A DNA stretch of 41,882 nucleotides from positions 1 through 41,882 of the forward strand of contig CAKZKQ010000052.1 in NCBI GenBank assembly GCA_937123825.1, in the 5' to 3' direction. Made by a program: the position numbers and the translations under genes. This document shows, one piece after another, positions 1 through 7,745 of this stretch; the first letter of the stretch is position 1, and every line of letters starts with the position of its first letter. Below the pieces are notes generated by a model, which was given only the letters and a program-made list of their open reading frames with translations, was not told where the DNA came from and ran no database searches. Origin of the DNA: an uncultured Pseudomonadota bacterium (GTDB lineage Bacteria > Myxococcota_A > Bradymonadia > Bradymonadales > GCA-2716585).

Positions 1-17
1 CGTGGCTGGGGCAGGGG

Positions 18-298
18 CCCCAGCGACGTGACCCCGCCAGTGAGCGCTACGATCGCCTGACCCGAACTGCCTGGGTCCCCCAACAAAGCCCCCTGTCACA
101 AATCAAGCGCGTTCTCACAGCAAAGCCCAACCCCAGCGACGTGACCCCGCCAGTGAGCGCTATAATCGCCTGACACTAACTGCCTGGGTCTTCCAACAAA
201 GCCACCTGTCACAAATCAAGCGCGTTCTCACAGCAAAGCCCAAATCCCAGCGACGTGACCCCGCCAGTGAGCGCTATAATCGCCTGACACTAACTGCC
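18..298. repeat. Tandem repeat array, ~113-bp unit, about 2.5 copies
   Basis: Copies begin at about 21, 134 and 248 (the shared CAGCGACGTG start), giving periods of 113 and 114 bp. The third copy is partial and ends around 298 in ACTGCCT, just before the stop codon of the minus-strand gene at 310. Copies 2 and 3 are nearly identical; copy 1 differs at scattered bases (for example TACGAT where the others have TATAAT). Each unit carries a GCGCT palindromic core followed by the -10-like hexamer. There is no convincing reading frame. This fills the 1-309 gene-free stretch. The function is unknown; it could be a VNTR or a genome-wide intergenic repeat family. Confidence 0.9.
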
Positions 299-309
299 TC
301 GTCCGCCCA

Positions 310-1746
310 TCACTCGCCGGCAGCCGCGCAGCAGTCTCCGCCGCCTTCGACGGTGTCACCTTCGCAGCCGCTGGAGCCGCCGCTGTCGCCTTCGCAGCCG
401 CCGCCGTCATCGCCTTCACAGGCGCTGGCCAGTTCTGCTCCGGCGCACAGGAGTTCTAGCCCGGCGCTGCAGCCTTCTCCAGAACAGTCATCGTCGTCGT
501 AGTCGTCTTCGGGCAGCGGCTCGGGGTCCCGGTCCTGTGGGGGCGGGGGGAGTTGGCCGTCGGGGTCGTCTTCGCGCGGGGGGTTGTTTTGAAGCTCGGG
601 CAGGCAGAGGTCGAGGGCCTGGAGACAGCCGGTGTTGTTCAGGAAGGTGGCGTGGATGTTGATCAACTCCTCGACGCGGTTGACGGGGGTTTCGAGCGCG
701 CAGTCGGGAGCGTTGTCGGTGACCTGGGCGATGCACTGACTCAGTTGGAAGTTGCGCTCGCGGATGAGCTGGTTGAGGCAGTAGCGCTCGAAGCCCAGAG
801 GGGTTTCGGTCAGCACCATGCAGGCCTGGCTGGCGTTGTCGCCCATGAGGTCGTCGCTGCACTGACTGGTCTGGGCCTGCTGCGGGCTCATGCAGCGGGC
901 GCAGTAGGCCGGCGTCTCCAGCAGACAGCGGTCGTAGGCGTCAAAGCCAAGGGGCTGTGAGACGGTGGACCATCCAGAGCGGACGGGGGCCGGGTCGAGG
1001 TGCCCCCAGAGCTTGAGCAGAGCCGGGTTGACGTAGAGGCGCGGGCCATCGGGCCAGTAGGAGACCAGCGCGGGGATGCTGCGGGCGCGGCGGACGTCGA
1101 TTTTGGCGCCGGGGGCGTGCCCCACGGCCTGGGCGCAGGCGTTGACCCACTTGCGCAGCAGACCCAGGCGGCGCTCAAGGGCGTCGATTTCCTGGGGACC
1201 CTGGGGGTCTTTGGCGTCGAGCGGCCGCTCAAAGGCGTCGTCCAGGAGCCAGTCTTCGCGGTCGATGGGGGTGTCGTCGGTGTCGAAGTCGTCCAATGCC
1301 AGGGGACAGGCGCGCGCCACGGGGCTGCCCTGGGCGCTGCGCTCGTAGGCGGCCCATCCGATGAGCAAGGGGGCGCGCTGCTGGGCTTCGAGGCGGACGT
1401 CGAGTTCGCTCAGCGCGCGGCGCGGTGAGTTGAGCGCCGCTTCGGGCAGCGGCGCGGGATCCAGAGCGTCGTCCAGCAGATCGATCCAGGCGCCGTCTTC
1501 GGCCTGGGTGATGGCCTCGTCGCGCAGGCGTTTTTCGAGCGCCTGGCGCTCTTTGTCGTCCATGGACTCAAACCACGCTGGCCCCAGGCCCAGCATGTCG
1601 CGCAACTCCCAGGTCTGGGTGTCGACGTCTTTGTCTTCGACGCAGGCCCCGTAGCTTGCGGCCAGGGTCAGGATCAGCGCGCCCAGGCCCAGCGCGGTGC
1701 GCCAGGAGCGGTTGGTCGTATGGGTCAGTCGGTGGTCTTTAGGCAT
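310..1746 (-). CDS. Secreted or lipid-anchored protein with acidic, Cys/Gly-rich C-terminal tail
   Basis: Protein of 478 aa, family not recognised. An N-terminal basic stretch and hydrophobic segment (about residues 15-34) end in YGAC, which could be a weak lipobox or an ordinary signal peptide. The body is acidic and has scattered Cys. The last about 90 residues are a Pro/Asp/Glu linker, then an Asp run, then a tail with many Cys in Gly/Ser/acidic context (CSGEGC, CEGD repeats, final CC). The start at 1746 is chosen because the signal-like segment follows directly; a longer reading from 1878 only adds sequence lying inside the upstream gene. The start overlaps the 3' end of the Lgt-like gene by 8 bp, so the two are probably translated together. 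The pairing with an Lgt-like protein hints at envelope maturation, but this is inference. Confidence 0.75.
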   Translation of the reverse strand: MPKDHRLTHTTNRSWRTALGLGALILTLAASYGACVEDKDVDTQTWELRDMLGLGPAWFESMDDKERQALEKRLRDEAITQAEDGAWIDLLDDALDPAPLPEAALNSPRRALSELDVRLEAQQRAPLLIGWAAYERSAQGSPVARACPLALDDFDTDDTPIDREDWLLDDAFERPLDAKDPQGPQEIDALERRLGLLRKWVNACAQAVGHAPGAKIDVRRARSIPALVSYWPDGPRLYVNPALLKLWGHLDPAPVRSGWSTVSQPLGFDAYDRCLLETPAYCARCMSPQQAQTSQCSDDLMGDNASQACMVLTETPLGFERYCLNQLIRERNFQLSQCIAQVTDNAPDCALETPVNRVEELINIHATFLNNTGCLQALDLCLPELQNNPPREDDPDGQLPPPPQDRDPEPLPEDDYDDDDCSGEGCSAGLELLCAGAELASACEGDDGGGCEGDSGGSSGCEGDTVEGGGDCCAAAGE

Positions 1747-2596
1747 GACAGATCTCCAACTTGGGGGCGGTCTGGGGTTGATTGAGGTGGTACCACAGAG
1801 CGGCGAAGCCCGCGGCGGCCAGCGCGCAGAGCACCTGCAGCAGCGAGACGCCCGCCAGCAGGTCCACGGCATCGCCACGGAAGTGCTCCGCGACGGCGCG
1901 CACGGCGCAGTAAATGGCGCCAGCGGCGGCGGCCCGCTGTCCCGGCGCCTGGCCGGTCAATTTGGGCCACTTGAGCATCACGGCGGCGGCCAGCATCACG
2001 GGCAGCGCCTCGTAGAGGGCAAAGGGATGCATGGGCAGCCCGACGGCCCGAAAGGGGTCGATCATCTGGTGGCGCGTCAGAAAGCGAAACGCGGGGGAGT
2101 CCTGGGGGTAGCGCATGGCCCAGGGCAGGGCGGCGGTGGTGACGGTGCCAAAGTCGCAGCCGTGCATCAGGCAACCAAGGCGCGCCATCCCGGCGCCCAG
2201 CAGCAGGCTTGGCGCGGTGGCGTCGCAGTATGCCTGCAGGGGTTGTTTTCGCAGCCACGCCCACAGCCCCACGCCCACCATGGCACCGGCATAGACGCCC
2301 AGTGAGCTGACACCGCTTTTAAAGAGGATGACCAGGCGCCAGGGCTGGGCCAGCAGCAGGTGGGGCTTGAAGGCGACGGCCACCAGATGGCCGCCCAGCA
2401 CACCGGCCGCCATGGCCGAGGCGATCATCACCAGACCGTGGCGCCAGGACAGTTGGTGGCGGCGCAGGCTCCACAGCGCCAGCAGGACCGTGGTGGCTGC
2501 GCACAGCCCCAGCCAGCCCCACTGCGGCAAGTGGAGGTGCGCCAACTCGGGCCATTGCAGCATGTCCGCCAAACGTTTGAACCAGAGCGTTTCCAT
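1739..2596 (-). CDS. Prolipoprotein diacylglyceryl transferase-like integral membrane protein
   Basis: Protein of 285 aa with about seven hydrophobic segments. The Lgt family transfers diacylglycerol from phosphatidylglycerol to the lipobox Cys of prolipoproteins in the inner membrane. The family signature region reads GMARLGCLMHGCDFG instead of the classical GRxGNFxN, and a later HPFALYEAL matches the HPxxLYE motif. The Cys-containing variant is typical of Lgt-like paralogues rather than the housekeeping enzyme, so the substrate may differ. The start at 2596 is preceded by AAGGAGAG at a suitable distance; upstream in-frame codons encode a non-membrane sequence without a ribosome site. It lies downstream of an SDR gene on the same strand and overlaps the Cys-rich-tail gene by 8 bp. 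A housekeeping Lgt role is possible but less likely. Confidence 0.8.
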   Translation of the reverse strand: METLWFKRLADMLQWPELAHLHLPQWGWLGLCAATTVLLALWSLRRHQLSWRHGLVMIASAMAAGVLGGHLVAVAFKPHLLLAQPWRLVILFKSGVSSLGVYAGAMVGVGLWAWLRKQPLQAYCDATAPSLLLGAGMARLGCLMHGCDFGTVTTAALPWAMRYPQDSPAFRFLTRHQMIDPFRAVGLPMHPFALYEALPVMLAAAVMLKWPKLTGQAPGQRAAAAGAIYCAVRAVAEHFRGDAVDLLAGVSLLQVLCALAAAGFAALWYHLNQPQTAPKLEICHA

Positions 2597-2777
2597 AAAA
2601 CGAGCGCTCTCCTTGCACGCGGCACACAGCCGGTGTCGGCCGCCCAGGGCCAACACCGGACCGCCCAAAGCGGTCGGGTCTTCGATGCATCCAGAGCTTT
2701 TAGCACGATCCGGGCCAGCGATGTAGAGGGGGCGGAGGTCGTTGTTTGGGGGACAGGGGTGTGTCGGGGGGGTGACG

Positions 2778-2801
2778 CGGTGTATCGCTGGCGACACACC
2801 G
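2778..2801 (-). terminator. Hairpin just after the SDR gene
   Basis: A 6-bp outer stem (CGGTGT/ACACCG) and a 4-bp inner stem (TCGC/GCGA) are separated by a single mismatch. It lies about 17 bp beyond the stop of the minus-strand dehydrogenase and upstream of the lgt-like gene. No T-run follows on the minus strand, so it may be an RNA-stability element or weak attenuator rather than an intrinsic terminator. Confidence 0.35.
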
Positions 2802-2817
2802 GTGCGCAGCGACGGTC

Positions 2818-3582
2818 TCAGCCGATGGTGTAGCCGCCATCGACAAAGAGGGTCTGGCCGGTGACGTAGCGGGACTCGTCGCTGGCCAGGAAGACGGCGG
2901 CGCCGGCCAGCTCTTCAGGTTTGCCCACGCGGCCAAGCGGGGTTCGGTCGGTGAAGGTGCGCTTGAGATCGGGGGTGGAGGTGATGATGCTCGACAGCTT
3001 GGTGTCGATCAGACCCGGGGCGATGGCGTTGACGCGGATGTCGTTGCCGCCAAGCTCCATGGCCAGAGTTTTGGTCATGGAGATCATGGCGGCTTTGGTC
3101 ATGCCGTAGACGCCTTGGAGCGGGGCGGCGCCTGCGCCGACGATGCTGGAGACGTTGATGATGGAGCCGGGGTGCTTGGCCTCCTGGAGGCGCCCGACGA
3201 GCAGGCGGATGGCCTCAAAAGGGCCTTCGAGGTTGACCTGGAAGGTCTTGGCCCAGGCCCCGTTGGAGATGCCCAGCATGGGGCCAAAGTAGGGGTTGGT
3301 GGCGGCGTTGTTGACCAGGATCGAGGGGATGCCAAAGGTGTCGTTGGCGAAGTCAAAGAGGGCCGAGATCTGCTCGGGGTCGCCCATGTGGCAGGTCTTG
3401 TATTGGACGGCGTCGGGATACTCGGCGTTGATGGCCTCGGCCTGGATTTTAAGGCCCTCTTCCTTGCGCGAAGAGATGACCACCTTGCCGCCGGCTGCCG
3501 CAAACCCCTTGGCGATGGCCGCGCCGATGCCGCGGCTGCCGCCGGTCACGATCGCCACTTTGCCCTTCAACCGTTCATCCAT
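2818..3582 (-). CDS. Short-chain dehydrogenase/reductase (SDR family)
   Basis: Protein of 254 aa, a normal classical-SDR length. The Rossmann NAD(P) motif TGGSRGIG is at residues 13-20, NNAA at 91-94, the catalytic Ser at 145/146, and YxxxK as Tyr159-Lys163 (YGMTK); the C-terminal FVDGGYTIG is typical. Expected chemistry is NAD(P)H-dependent oxidation or reduction of an alcohol/ketone in the cytosol. The sequence is closest in feel to DHRS4-like and 3-oxoacyl reductase-like SDRs, but the substrate cannot be read from it. The start at 3582 has a strong GGGAGG site; longer in-frame starts lack one. It is transcribed divergently from the RelA/SpoT-like gene at 3810, and is the first gene of a possible minus-strand group with the lgt-like gene 221 bp downstream. 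Confidence 0.9.
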   Translation of the reverse strand: MDERLKGKVAIVTGGSRGIGAAIAKGFAAAGGKVVISSRKEEGLKIQAEAINAEYPDAVQYKTCHMGDPEQISALFDFANDTFGIPSILVNNAATNPYFGPMLGISNGAWAKTFQVNLEGPFEAIRLLVGRLQEAKHPGSIINVSSIVGAGAAPLQGVYGMTKAAMISMTKTLAMELGGNDIRVNAIAPGLIDTKLSSIITSTPDLKRTFTDRTPLGRVGKPEELAGAAVFLASDESRYVTGQTLFVDGGYTIG

Positions 3583-3699
3583 ATGCCTGCCTCCCTTTTT
3601 TGACGTCTTTGACCCCGGTGCCGATGCCCCAAAGGCCACCGTGGACCCCGATTTGCAGCCCTGGCCACGCAGATGGTTTTCAAAGGGGCGCAACGAAGT

Positions 3700-3711
3700 C
3701 CATTGTAATGG
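3700..3711. promoter_or_regulatory. 12-bp palindrome in divergent intergenic region
   Basis: CCATTGTAATGG (5-bp arms around GT) lies in the 227-bp gap between the divergent SDR (minus) and TIGR04552-like (plus) genes, in the most AT-rich part of that gap. It is a plausible operator. No clear sigma-70 hexamer pair was found around it. Confidence 0.3.
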
Positions 3712-3809
3712 TACTCTTAAGTGATGCGCGGCCTGACGCCGCGCCTGTTGTGTTGTGGCCAAGGGGACCACGAAGCGCGCTGCGGTGCAAGCAGGAGGAA
3801 GCAGGTTTC

Positions 3810-4916
3810 ATGACCACAGAGGGCATTGGATTTCCCTGGGAAACGCTCAACGCCATCGTTGGAGGCCGATCGGCCATCGACGTGCCCGTGTTGCAGCTCA
3901 GGACGCTGGAAGAGGCCGAGTCGTTCATTGAGTGTTATGGCTTCAATTGGCACCACTCCAACGATCGCCAGCAGCTTGAGGCGATGCGCAAGAGCGCGCT
4001 TGAGTACATCCAGGATGTCCTGCTCCAAGATGAGCCCTCTGTGTCGATGCCGCTTGAGGTCGTCGACCAGACCGACATGCGCAGGCTGCTCTTGTGGGCG
4101 TCGGTCAGACCATTGACCGAGCGTCAGCGTTGGACGTGCGCGCTGCTGCGCGTGATGCACACCATGGCCCACGCCACCTCGACCCTCGATGAGCGCTTCA
4201 GCCGCCAGATCCGCGACCAGATCCTGGACCGCTTCAAGCCCCACATGAGCCGCCGCGGCGGCAAACTCTATCTGGGCCACGGCGCAGACTCGGTGGAATT
4301 GGCCCACTTTGAGGTCAAAGAGTCCAAACCCCTCTATTCGGTGCTGACCAAGCTGCTGCACAAGGTCGAAAACGTGGCGGCGGACATTTTTGATTGGTTG
4401 GGGGTGCGCTTTGTCACCCGCGAGCGCTTTGACGCCCTTTTGGTGGTGCGTTACCTGCGGGCCCACAACATCATCATGTTTGCCAACATCAAGCCCACGC
4501 GCTCGCGCAACACCTTGATCGACCTTGAGTGGATGCGCAGCCAGATGGAGTTGCTCGAGCAAGAGGCGCTCGGCCGGGACATGTCCGCACAGGAGCAAAT
4601 CGACGCGCTGCGCAAGGCCGTCCGTGACAGGCCCTACCCCGAACCCCCAAGCCGCTCCTACAACCCCTTCAGTTCCCTGGCCTACCACTCCATCCAGTTC
4701 ACCTGCCGCCACTACGTCCGCCTGCCCGACGTGATCATCGGGCCGGGCGGGGTGCCGGGCGAGCAGCGTTTTTTCTTCCCGTTTGAGGTGCAGATTCTGG
4801 ATGAGGAGAGCTTTGAGCTAAGTCGCTCGGGGTTGGCCTCACACGATGTCTACAAGCAGCGCCAGCGCGCCGCCGTCAAGCGCCGCGTATTAGGCTCTCT
4901 TTTGGATAAGCCTTGA
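3810..4916 (+). CDS. TIGR04552 family protein with RelA/SpoT-like motifs
   Basis: Protein of 368 aa. I recognise it as resembling the TIGR04552 group known from myxobacteria, whose function is unestablished. Two stretches recall the RelA/SpoT (ppGpp synthetase) nucleotidyltransferase fold. The first is a Lys-rich helix followed by DIFDWLGVRFVT, like the synthetase pattern D-x-x-G-x-R. The second is a C-terminal FEVQILD element followed by SHDVYKQRQ, like the VEIQIRT and HWxYK elements. The N-terminal about 130 residues are helical and unfamiliar. The start at 3810 has AGGAGG 11 bp upstream; longer in-frame starts have none. The gene is single and convergent with the citrate synthase gene 20 bp away. 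Nucleotide-synthetase activity is inference; it could be a degenerate or re-purposed fold. Confidence 0.75.
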   Translation: MTTEGIGFPWETLNAIVGGRSAIDVPVLQLRTLEEAESFIECYGFNWHHSNDRQQLEAMRKSALEYIQDVLLQDEPSVSMPLEVVDQTDMRRLLLWASVRPLTERQRWTCALLRVMHTMAHATSTLDERFSRQIRDQILDRFKPHMSRRGGKLYLGHGADSVELAHFEVKESKPLYSVLTKLLHKVENVAADIFDWLGVRFVTRERFDALLVVRYLRAHNIIMFANIKPTRSRNTLIDLEWMRSQMELLEQEALGRDMSAQEQIDALRKAVRDRPYPEPPSRSYNPFSSLAYHSIQFTCRHYVRLPDVIIGPGGVPGEQRFFFPFEVQILDEESFELSRSGLASHDVYKQRQRAAVKRRVLGSLLDKP

Positions 4917-4936
4917 GTCCAATGACTCAAGGTGTT

Positions 4937-6058
4937 TCAGGCAGCTTTGGGGGCCGGGCCGACGTAGCGGGCGCGCGGTCGCAGCAGGCGGCCGGTGTCG
5001 CGTTGTTCAAAGACGTGCGCGCACCAGCCCAGTGCGCGGCTGGCGCAGAAGGTGGCGGCAAAGAGCTCTCTGGGCAGCTCCAGCGCTTCGAGCAGCACGG
5101 CGGTGTAGAACTCGACGTTGGCGCGCAGCTTTCGGCCAGGTTTGGCGGCCTCAAGCATGGCCTGGGCGTGCGCTTCGACGGCGTGTGCCAGGGCCAGGCG
5201 CTGGGCGGTTTTGCCCGTCAACTCTCCTTCAATGCCCTCAACTGCCCGTTCCAGCACCGCAGCGCGCGGATCGCGCACTTTGTAGACCCGGTGGCCCATG
5301 CCCATGATGCGTCGGCCCTGGGCCAACTCGGTTTCGATCCAGGCCTGGGCGCGGTCGGCGTGGCCGATGGCGTCGAGCATGTCCAGGACGGGACCAGGGG
5401 CGCCGCCGTGAAGCGGTCCGGAAAGCGCGCCGATGGCGGCGGTCACGGCCGAGGTCAGGTCAGCCCCGGTGGAGGCCACCACGCGGGCGGTGAAGGTCGA
5501 GGCGTTCATGCCGTGGTCGATGACGGCCACAAGGTAGGCGTCGAGCGCGCGGCGTTTGGCCGCGCTGGGGGCGCAGCCGTGGAGCATGGTCAGAGTGTCG
5601 GCGCTGTGGGCGGCGCGGGCGTCGGGGGCTACGGGGGCTTGGCCGTTGCGCATGCGCCACCAGGCGGTGGACCAGACGGGCAGGGCGCCAACCAGCCGCA
5701 GCGCCGCCGCGCGGCGATCGCTGGGGTCTTCGATGCCCCACTGGCCCACGGCGCCGCGCAGGGCGGCCATGGCGTCGTCTTGTTTGAGCGCCCCCTTGAC
5801 CTGATCGAGGCCATCAAAGGCTTCCACGCGGGCGGCGGCCAGCGCCTGGCCGATGGCCTCTGTGTCCTTTGCTGGGGGCAGCGCGCCGTCGAGAAAGAGT
5901 CCGCACGCCTGCTCAAAGCTGACCTCTCCTGAGAGCTGGCCGACCTCATAACCGCGCAGCACCAAACGCCCGGCCTGGCCGTCGACCATGCTCATCTGGG
6001 TGTTGGCCACCACGATCCCTTCAAGGCCTGCGGCCACGTTGTTCTGGCTCTTGTCCAT
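4937..6058 (-). CDS. Citrate synthase family enzyme (no HTH domain)
   Basis: Protein of 373 aa, the length of type I bacterial/archaeal-like citrate or 2-methylcitrate synthases. It condenses acetyl-CoA (or propionyl-CoA) with oxaloacetate. Visible motifs are the first active-site His in DHGMNASTFTARV, the second His in GPLHGGAPG, and the CoA/oxaloacetate segment GMGHRVYKVRDPRA. At the position of the usual catalytic Asp (NVDFY) it reads NVEFY, a Glu that also occurs in some actinobacterial and Thermus-type members. The start at 6058 is preceded by GAGGAG; an upstream ATG at 6115 adds a charged extension without a good site. It is divergent from a second citrate synthase with an N-terminal HTH, with 172 bp between them carrying several palindromes. 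Whether it is the TCA or the methylcitrate enzyme cannot be decided from sequence. Confidence 0.93.
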   Translation of the reverse strand: MDKSQNNVAAGLEGIVVANTQMSMVDGQAGRLVLRGYEVGQLSGEVSFEQACGLFLDGALPPAKDTEAIGQALAAARVEAFDGLDQVKGALKQDDAMAALRGAVGQWGIEDPSDRRAAALRLVGALPVWSTAWWRMRNGQAPVAPDARAAHSADTLTMLHGCAPSAAKRRALDAYLVAVIDHGMNASTFTARVVASTGADLTSAVTAAIGALSGPLHGGAPGPVLDMLDAIGHADRAQAWIETELAQGRRIMGMGHRVYKVRDPRAAVLERAVEGIEGELTGKTAQRLALAHAVEAHAQAMLEAAKPGRKLRANVEFYTAVLLEALELPRELFAATFCASRALGWCAHVFEQRDTGRLLRPRARYVGPAPKAA

Positions 6059-6114
6059 CTGGAACTCCTCATCATGTCCGTGTCGATGGGCTGGTTTTGG
6101 ATCCAGCGTTGGCA

Positions 6115-6160
6115 TCGATATATTGAGTGGTTTAAGTTGATCGATGTATCAATGTATTGA
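6115..6160. promoter_or_regulatory. Cluster of palindromic operator-like sites between divergent citrate synthases
   Basis: The AT-rich core of the 172-bp divergent gap holds three inverted repeats. They are TCGATATATTGA (6115-6126, one arm mismatch), TTGATCGATGTATCAA (6137-6152, perfect 5-bp arms) and TCAATGTATTGA (6149-6160, perfect). The first and third also form 13-bp direct repeats (6114-6126 and 6148-6160) with two mismatches, spaced 34 bp apart. The arrangement suggests dimeric regulator binding over both promoters. The HTH domain of the adjacent citrate synthase is an obvious candidate binder, though this is inference. Confidence 0.55.
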
Positions 6161-6230
6161 CGGCGCAGGCCAAGCGCCCAATGAATGCATCCAACCCGGC
6201 ATTGACCGGTGATGTGTGGAGAATGGGGCC

Positions 6231-7517
6231 ATGGGGCAGAACGATCAATCTCGATTCAACAATCAACCTTCAGATTTGATCTCGGCGCGCCAGGCGGTGC
6301 AGCTCCTGGGGGTCAAGCCAGCCACGCTCTACACCTATGTCAGCCGGGGACTCATCCGCGCTGTGCCCTCCCAGCACGACAGCCGCCAACGGCGCTACTT
6401 TCGCGCCGACGTGGAGCGCTTGTGCAAGCGCCGCGATGCCCGGGCCGGTCACACCGCGGTGGCGGCCGGGGCGCTGCGCTGGGGCGAGCCGGTGATCGAC
6501 ACGGCGATCTCGTCGTTCTCTGAGCAAGGGCCGGTTTACCGAGGGGTGCCGCTGGTGGAGTTGGTCCGCAAGGAGGCCAGCTTTGAGGCGGTGGCGGAGT
6601 GGCTATGGGCAGGGCGCGCGATCGATGGGGGGTTGGGCTGGCCAAGGGTCGCGGTGGAGCCATCGATCGTCGAGGCAGTCAAGGCCGCCGGAGCCCTGGG
6701 GGAGCCGTACGCGGGGGTCTTGTTGGCGGCAGTTTCCCTGGCGGGGCTGCGCGATCCGGGGCGCTTTGGAGCGCCCGAGGAGGCCGAGCGGGCCAGGGCG
6801 CGGGCGTTGATCCGCCAGATGGCTCTGTGGTTGGCGCTGGGCAACGAGCGCGGAGACATCGAGCAGGCCGCCAAGGCCCAGACCACGGCCCAGGCGGTGG
6901 CGCTGGCGCTGGGCGTGGGGCAGGCCCAGGAGGTCACCGGCGCCATTGAGCGGGCGCTGATTGTTTGCGCCGACCACGAACTCAACGCCTCGACCTTCGC
7001 GGCGCGCGTGGCGGCTTCCACCGGCGCCGATCTCTATGCCAGCGTGGCGGCGGGGCTGGCGGCGCTCTCGGGGCCGCGCCATGGGGCGCACAGCGAACGC
7101 GTGGAGGCGCTCCTTGATGAAGTCGGCAGCCCCGAGCGCGCGGCGCTGGTGGTGCGGCGCAGGTTGCGCCGTGGGGAGGACATTGCTGGCTTTGGGCACC
7201 GCCTCTATCCCAAAGGGGATCCCCGCACGGCCCCGTTGCTGGAGGTCGCCAGGCAGGTCGCAGGCACATCGCCAGCGCTGCGCACCATCGACGCGGTGTG
7301 CGCGGTCATGCTCGACGCCGGACACGCGCCGCCCACGCTCGACGTGGGGTTGGTGGCCATCAGCCGCGCGCTGGACCTGGGGCCAAGCGGCGCCACGGCG
7401 CTCTTCGCCATTGGCCGCAGCGCCGGGTGGGTGGCGCACATCTTTGAGCAGCGCCGCAGCCCAGAGCTCTTGCGCCCCCGCGCCCGCTTTGTGGGCTCTC
7501 CCAACCCCCACGCGTGA
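6231..7517 (+). CDS. Citrate synthase family protein with N-terminal MerR-like HTH
   Basis: Protein of 428 aa. Residues about 15-55 (LISARQAVQLLGVKPATLYTYVSRGLI followed by RRYFRADVERL) form an excisionase/MerR-type winged helix. The rest is a citrate synthase domain with active-site His in DHELNASTFAARV, His in GPRHGAHSE, GFGHRLYPKGDPRT, and an Asp at the third catalytic position (TLDVGL). HTH-citrate synthase proteins are a known family in actinobacteria and proteobacteria, thought to act as enzyme, regulator or both. The start at ATG 6231 is set by GGAG nine bases upstream; a GTG at 6216 is possible. Divergence from a second citrate synthase with palindromes between them fits autoregulation or substrate-responsive control of both genes (inference). 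Confidence 0.92.
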   Translation: MGQNDQSRFNNQPSDLISARQAVQLLGVKPATLYTYVSRGLIRAVPSQHDSRQRRYFRADVERLCKRRDARAGHTAVAAGALRWGEPVIDTAISSFSEQGPVYRGVPLVELVRKEASFEAVAEWLWAGRAIDGGLGWPRVAVEPSIVEAVKAAGALGEPYAGVLLAAVSLAGLRDPGRFGAPEEAERARARALIRQMALWLALGNERGDIEQAAKAQTTAQAVALALGVGQAQEVTGAIERALIVCADHELNASTFAARVAASTGADLYASVAAGLAALSGPRHGAHSERVEALLDEVGSPERAALVVRRRLRRGEDIAGFGHRLYPKGDPRTAPLLEVARQVAGTSPALRTIDAVCAVMLDAGHAPPTLDVGLVAISRALDLGPSGATALFAIGRSAGWVAHIFEQRRSPELLRPRARFVGSPNPHA

Positions 7518-7537
7518 GTTTTTGGCCCGGCATGAGG

Positions 7538-7565
7538 GCCCATCAGCGGGTGGGGCGATTTTTCT
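7538..7565 (+). terminator. Probable intrinsic terminator after HTH-citrate synthase
   Basis: About 20 bp past the stop codon, a GC stem (GCCCATC/GGTGGGGC, one bulged G and one G-T pair, loop AGCG) is followed by GATTTTTCTTT. A second hairpin (GCGCC-GCTT-GGCGC) lies at 7596-7609 but has no T-run. Confidence 0.6.
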
Positions 7566-7745
7566 TTGTATTTTTCCTGACCAATTCAGATCGTTGCGCC
7601 GCTTGGCGCGTTGAACCCTCCCATGAGCATCGCCACCTGGTTTGGACGCCTTCCCCGACCCAAGAGCGCCGCCCACACCAGCCATGTCCGCAAGGCTTGC
7701 CAACATGCCCAGCGCAAGCCGCCGCGCCAAAGACAGGAGTACCCC

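Noticed and set aside
1..298. CRISPR array
   Set aside because: Units are about 113 bp and similar throughout, with no short repeat/unique spacer alternation and no cas genes.
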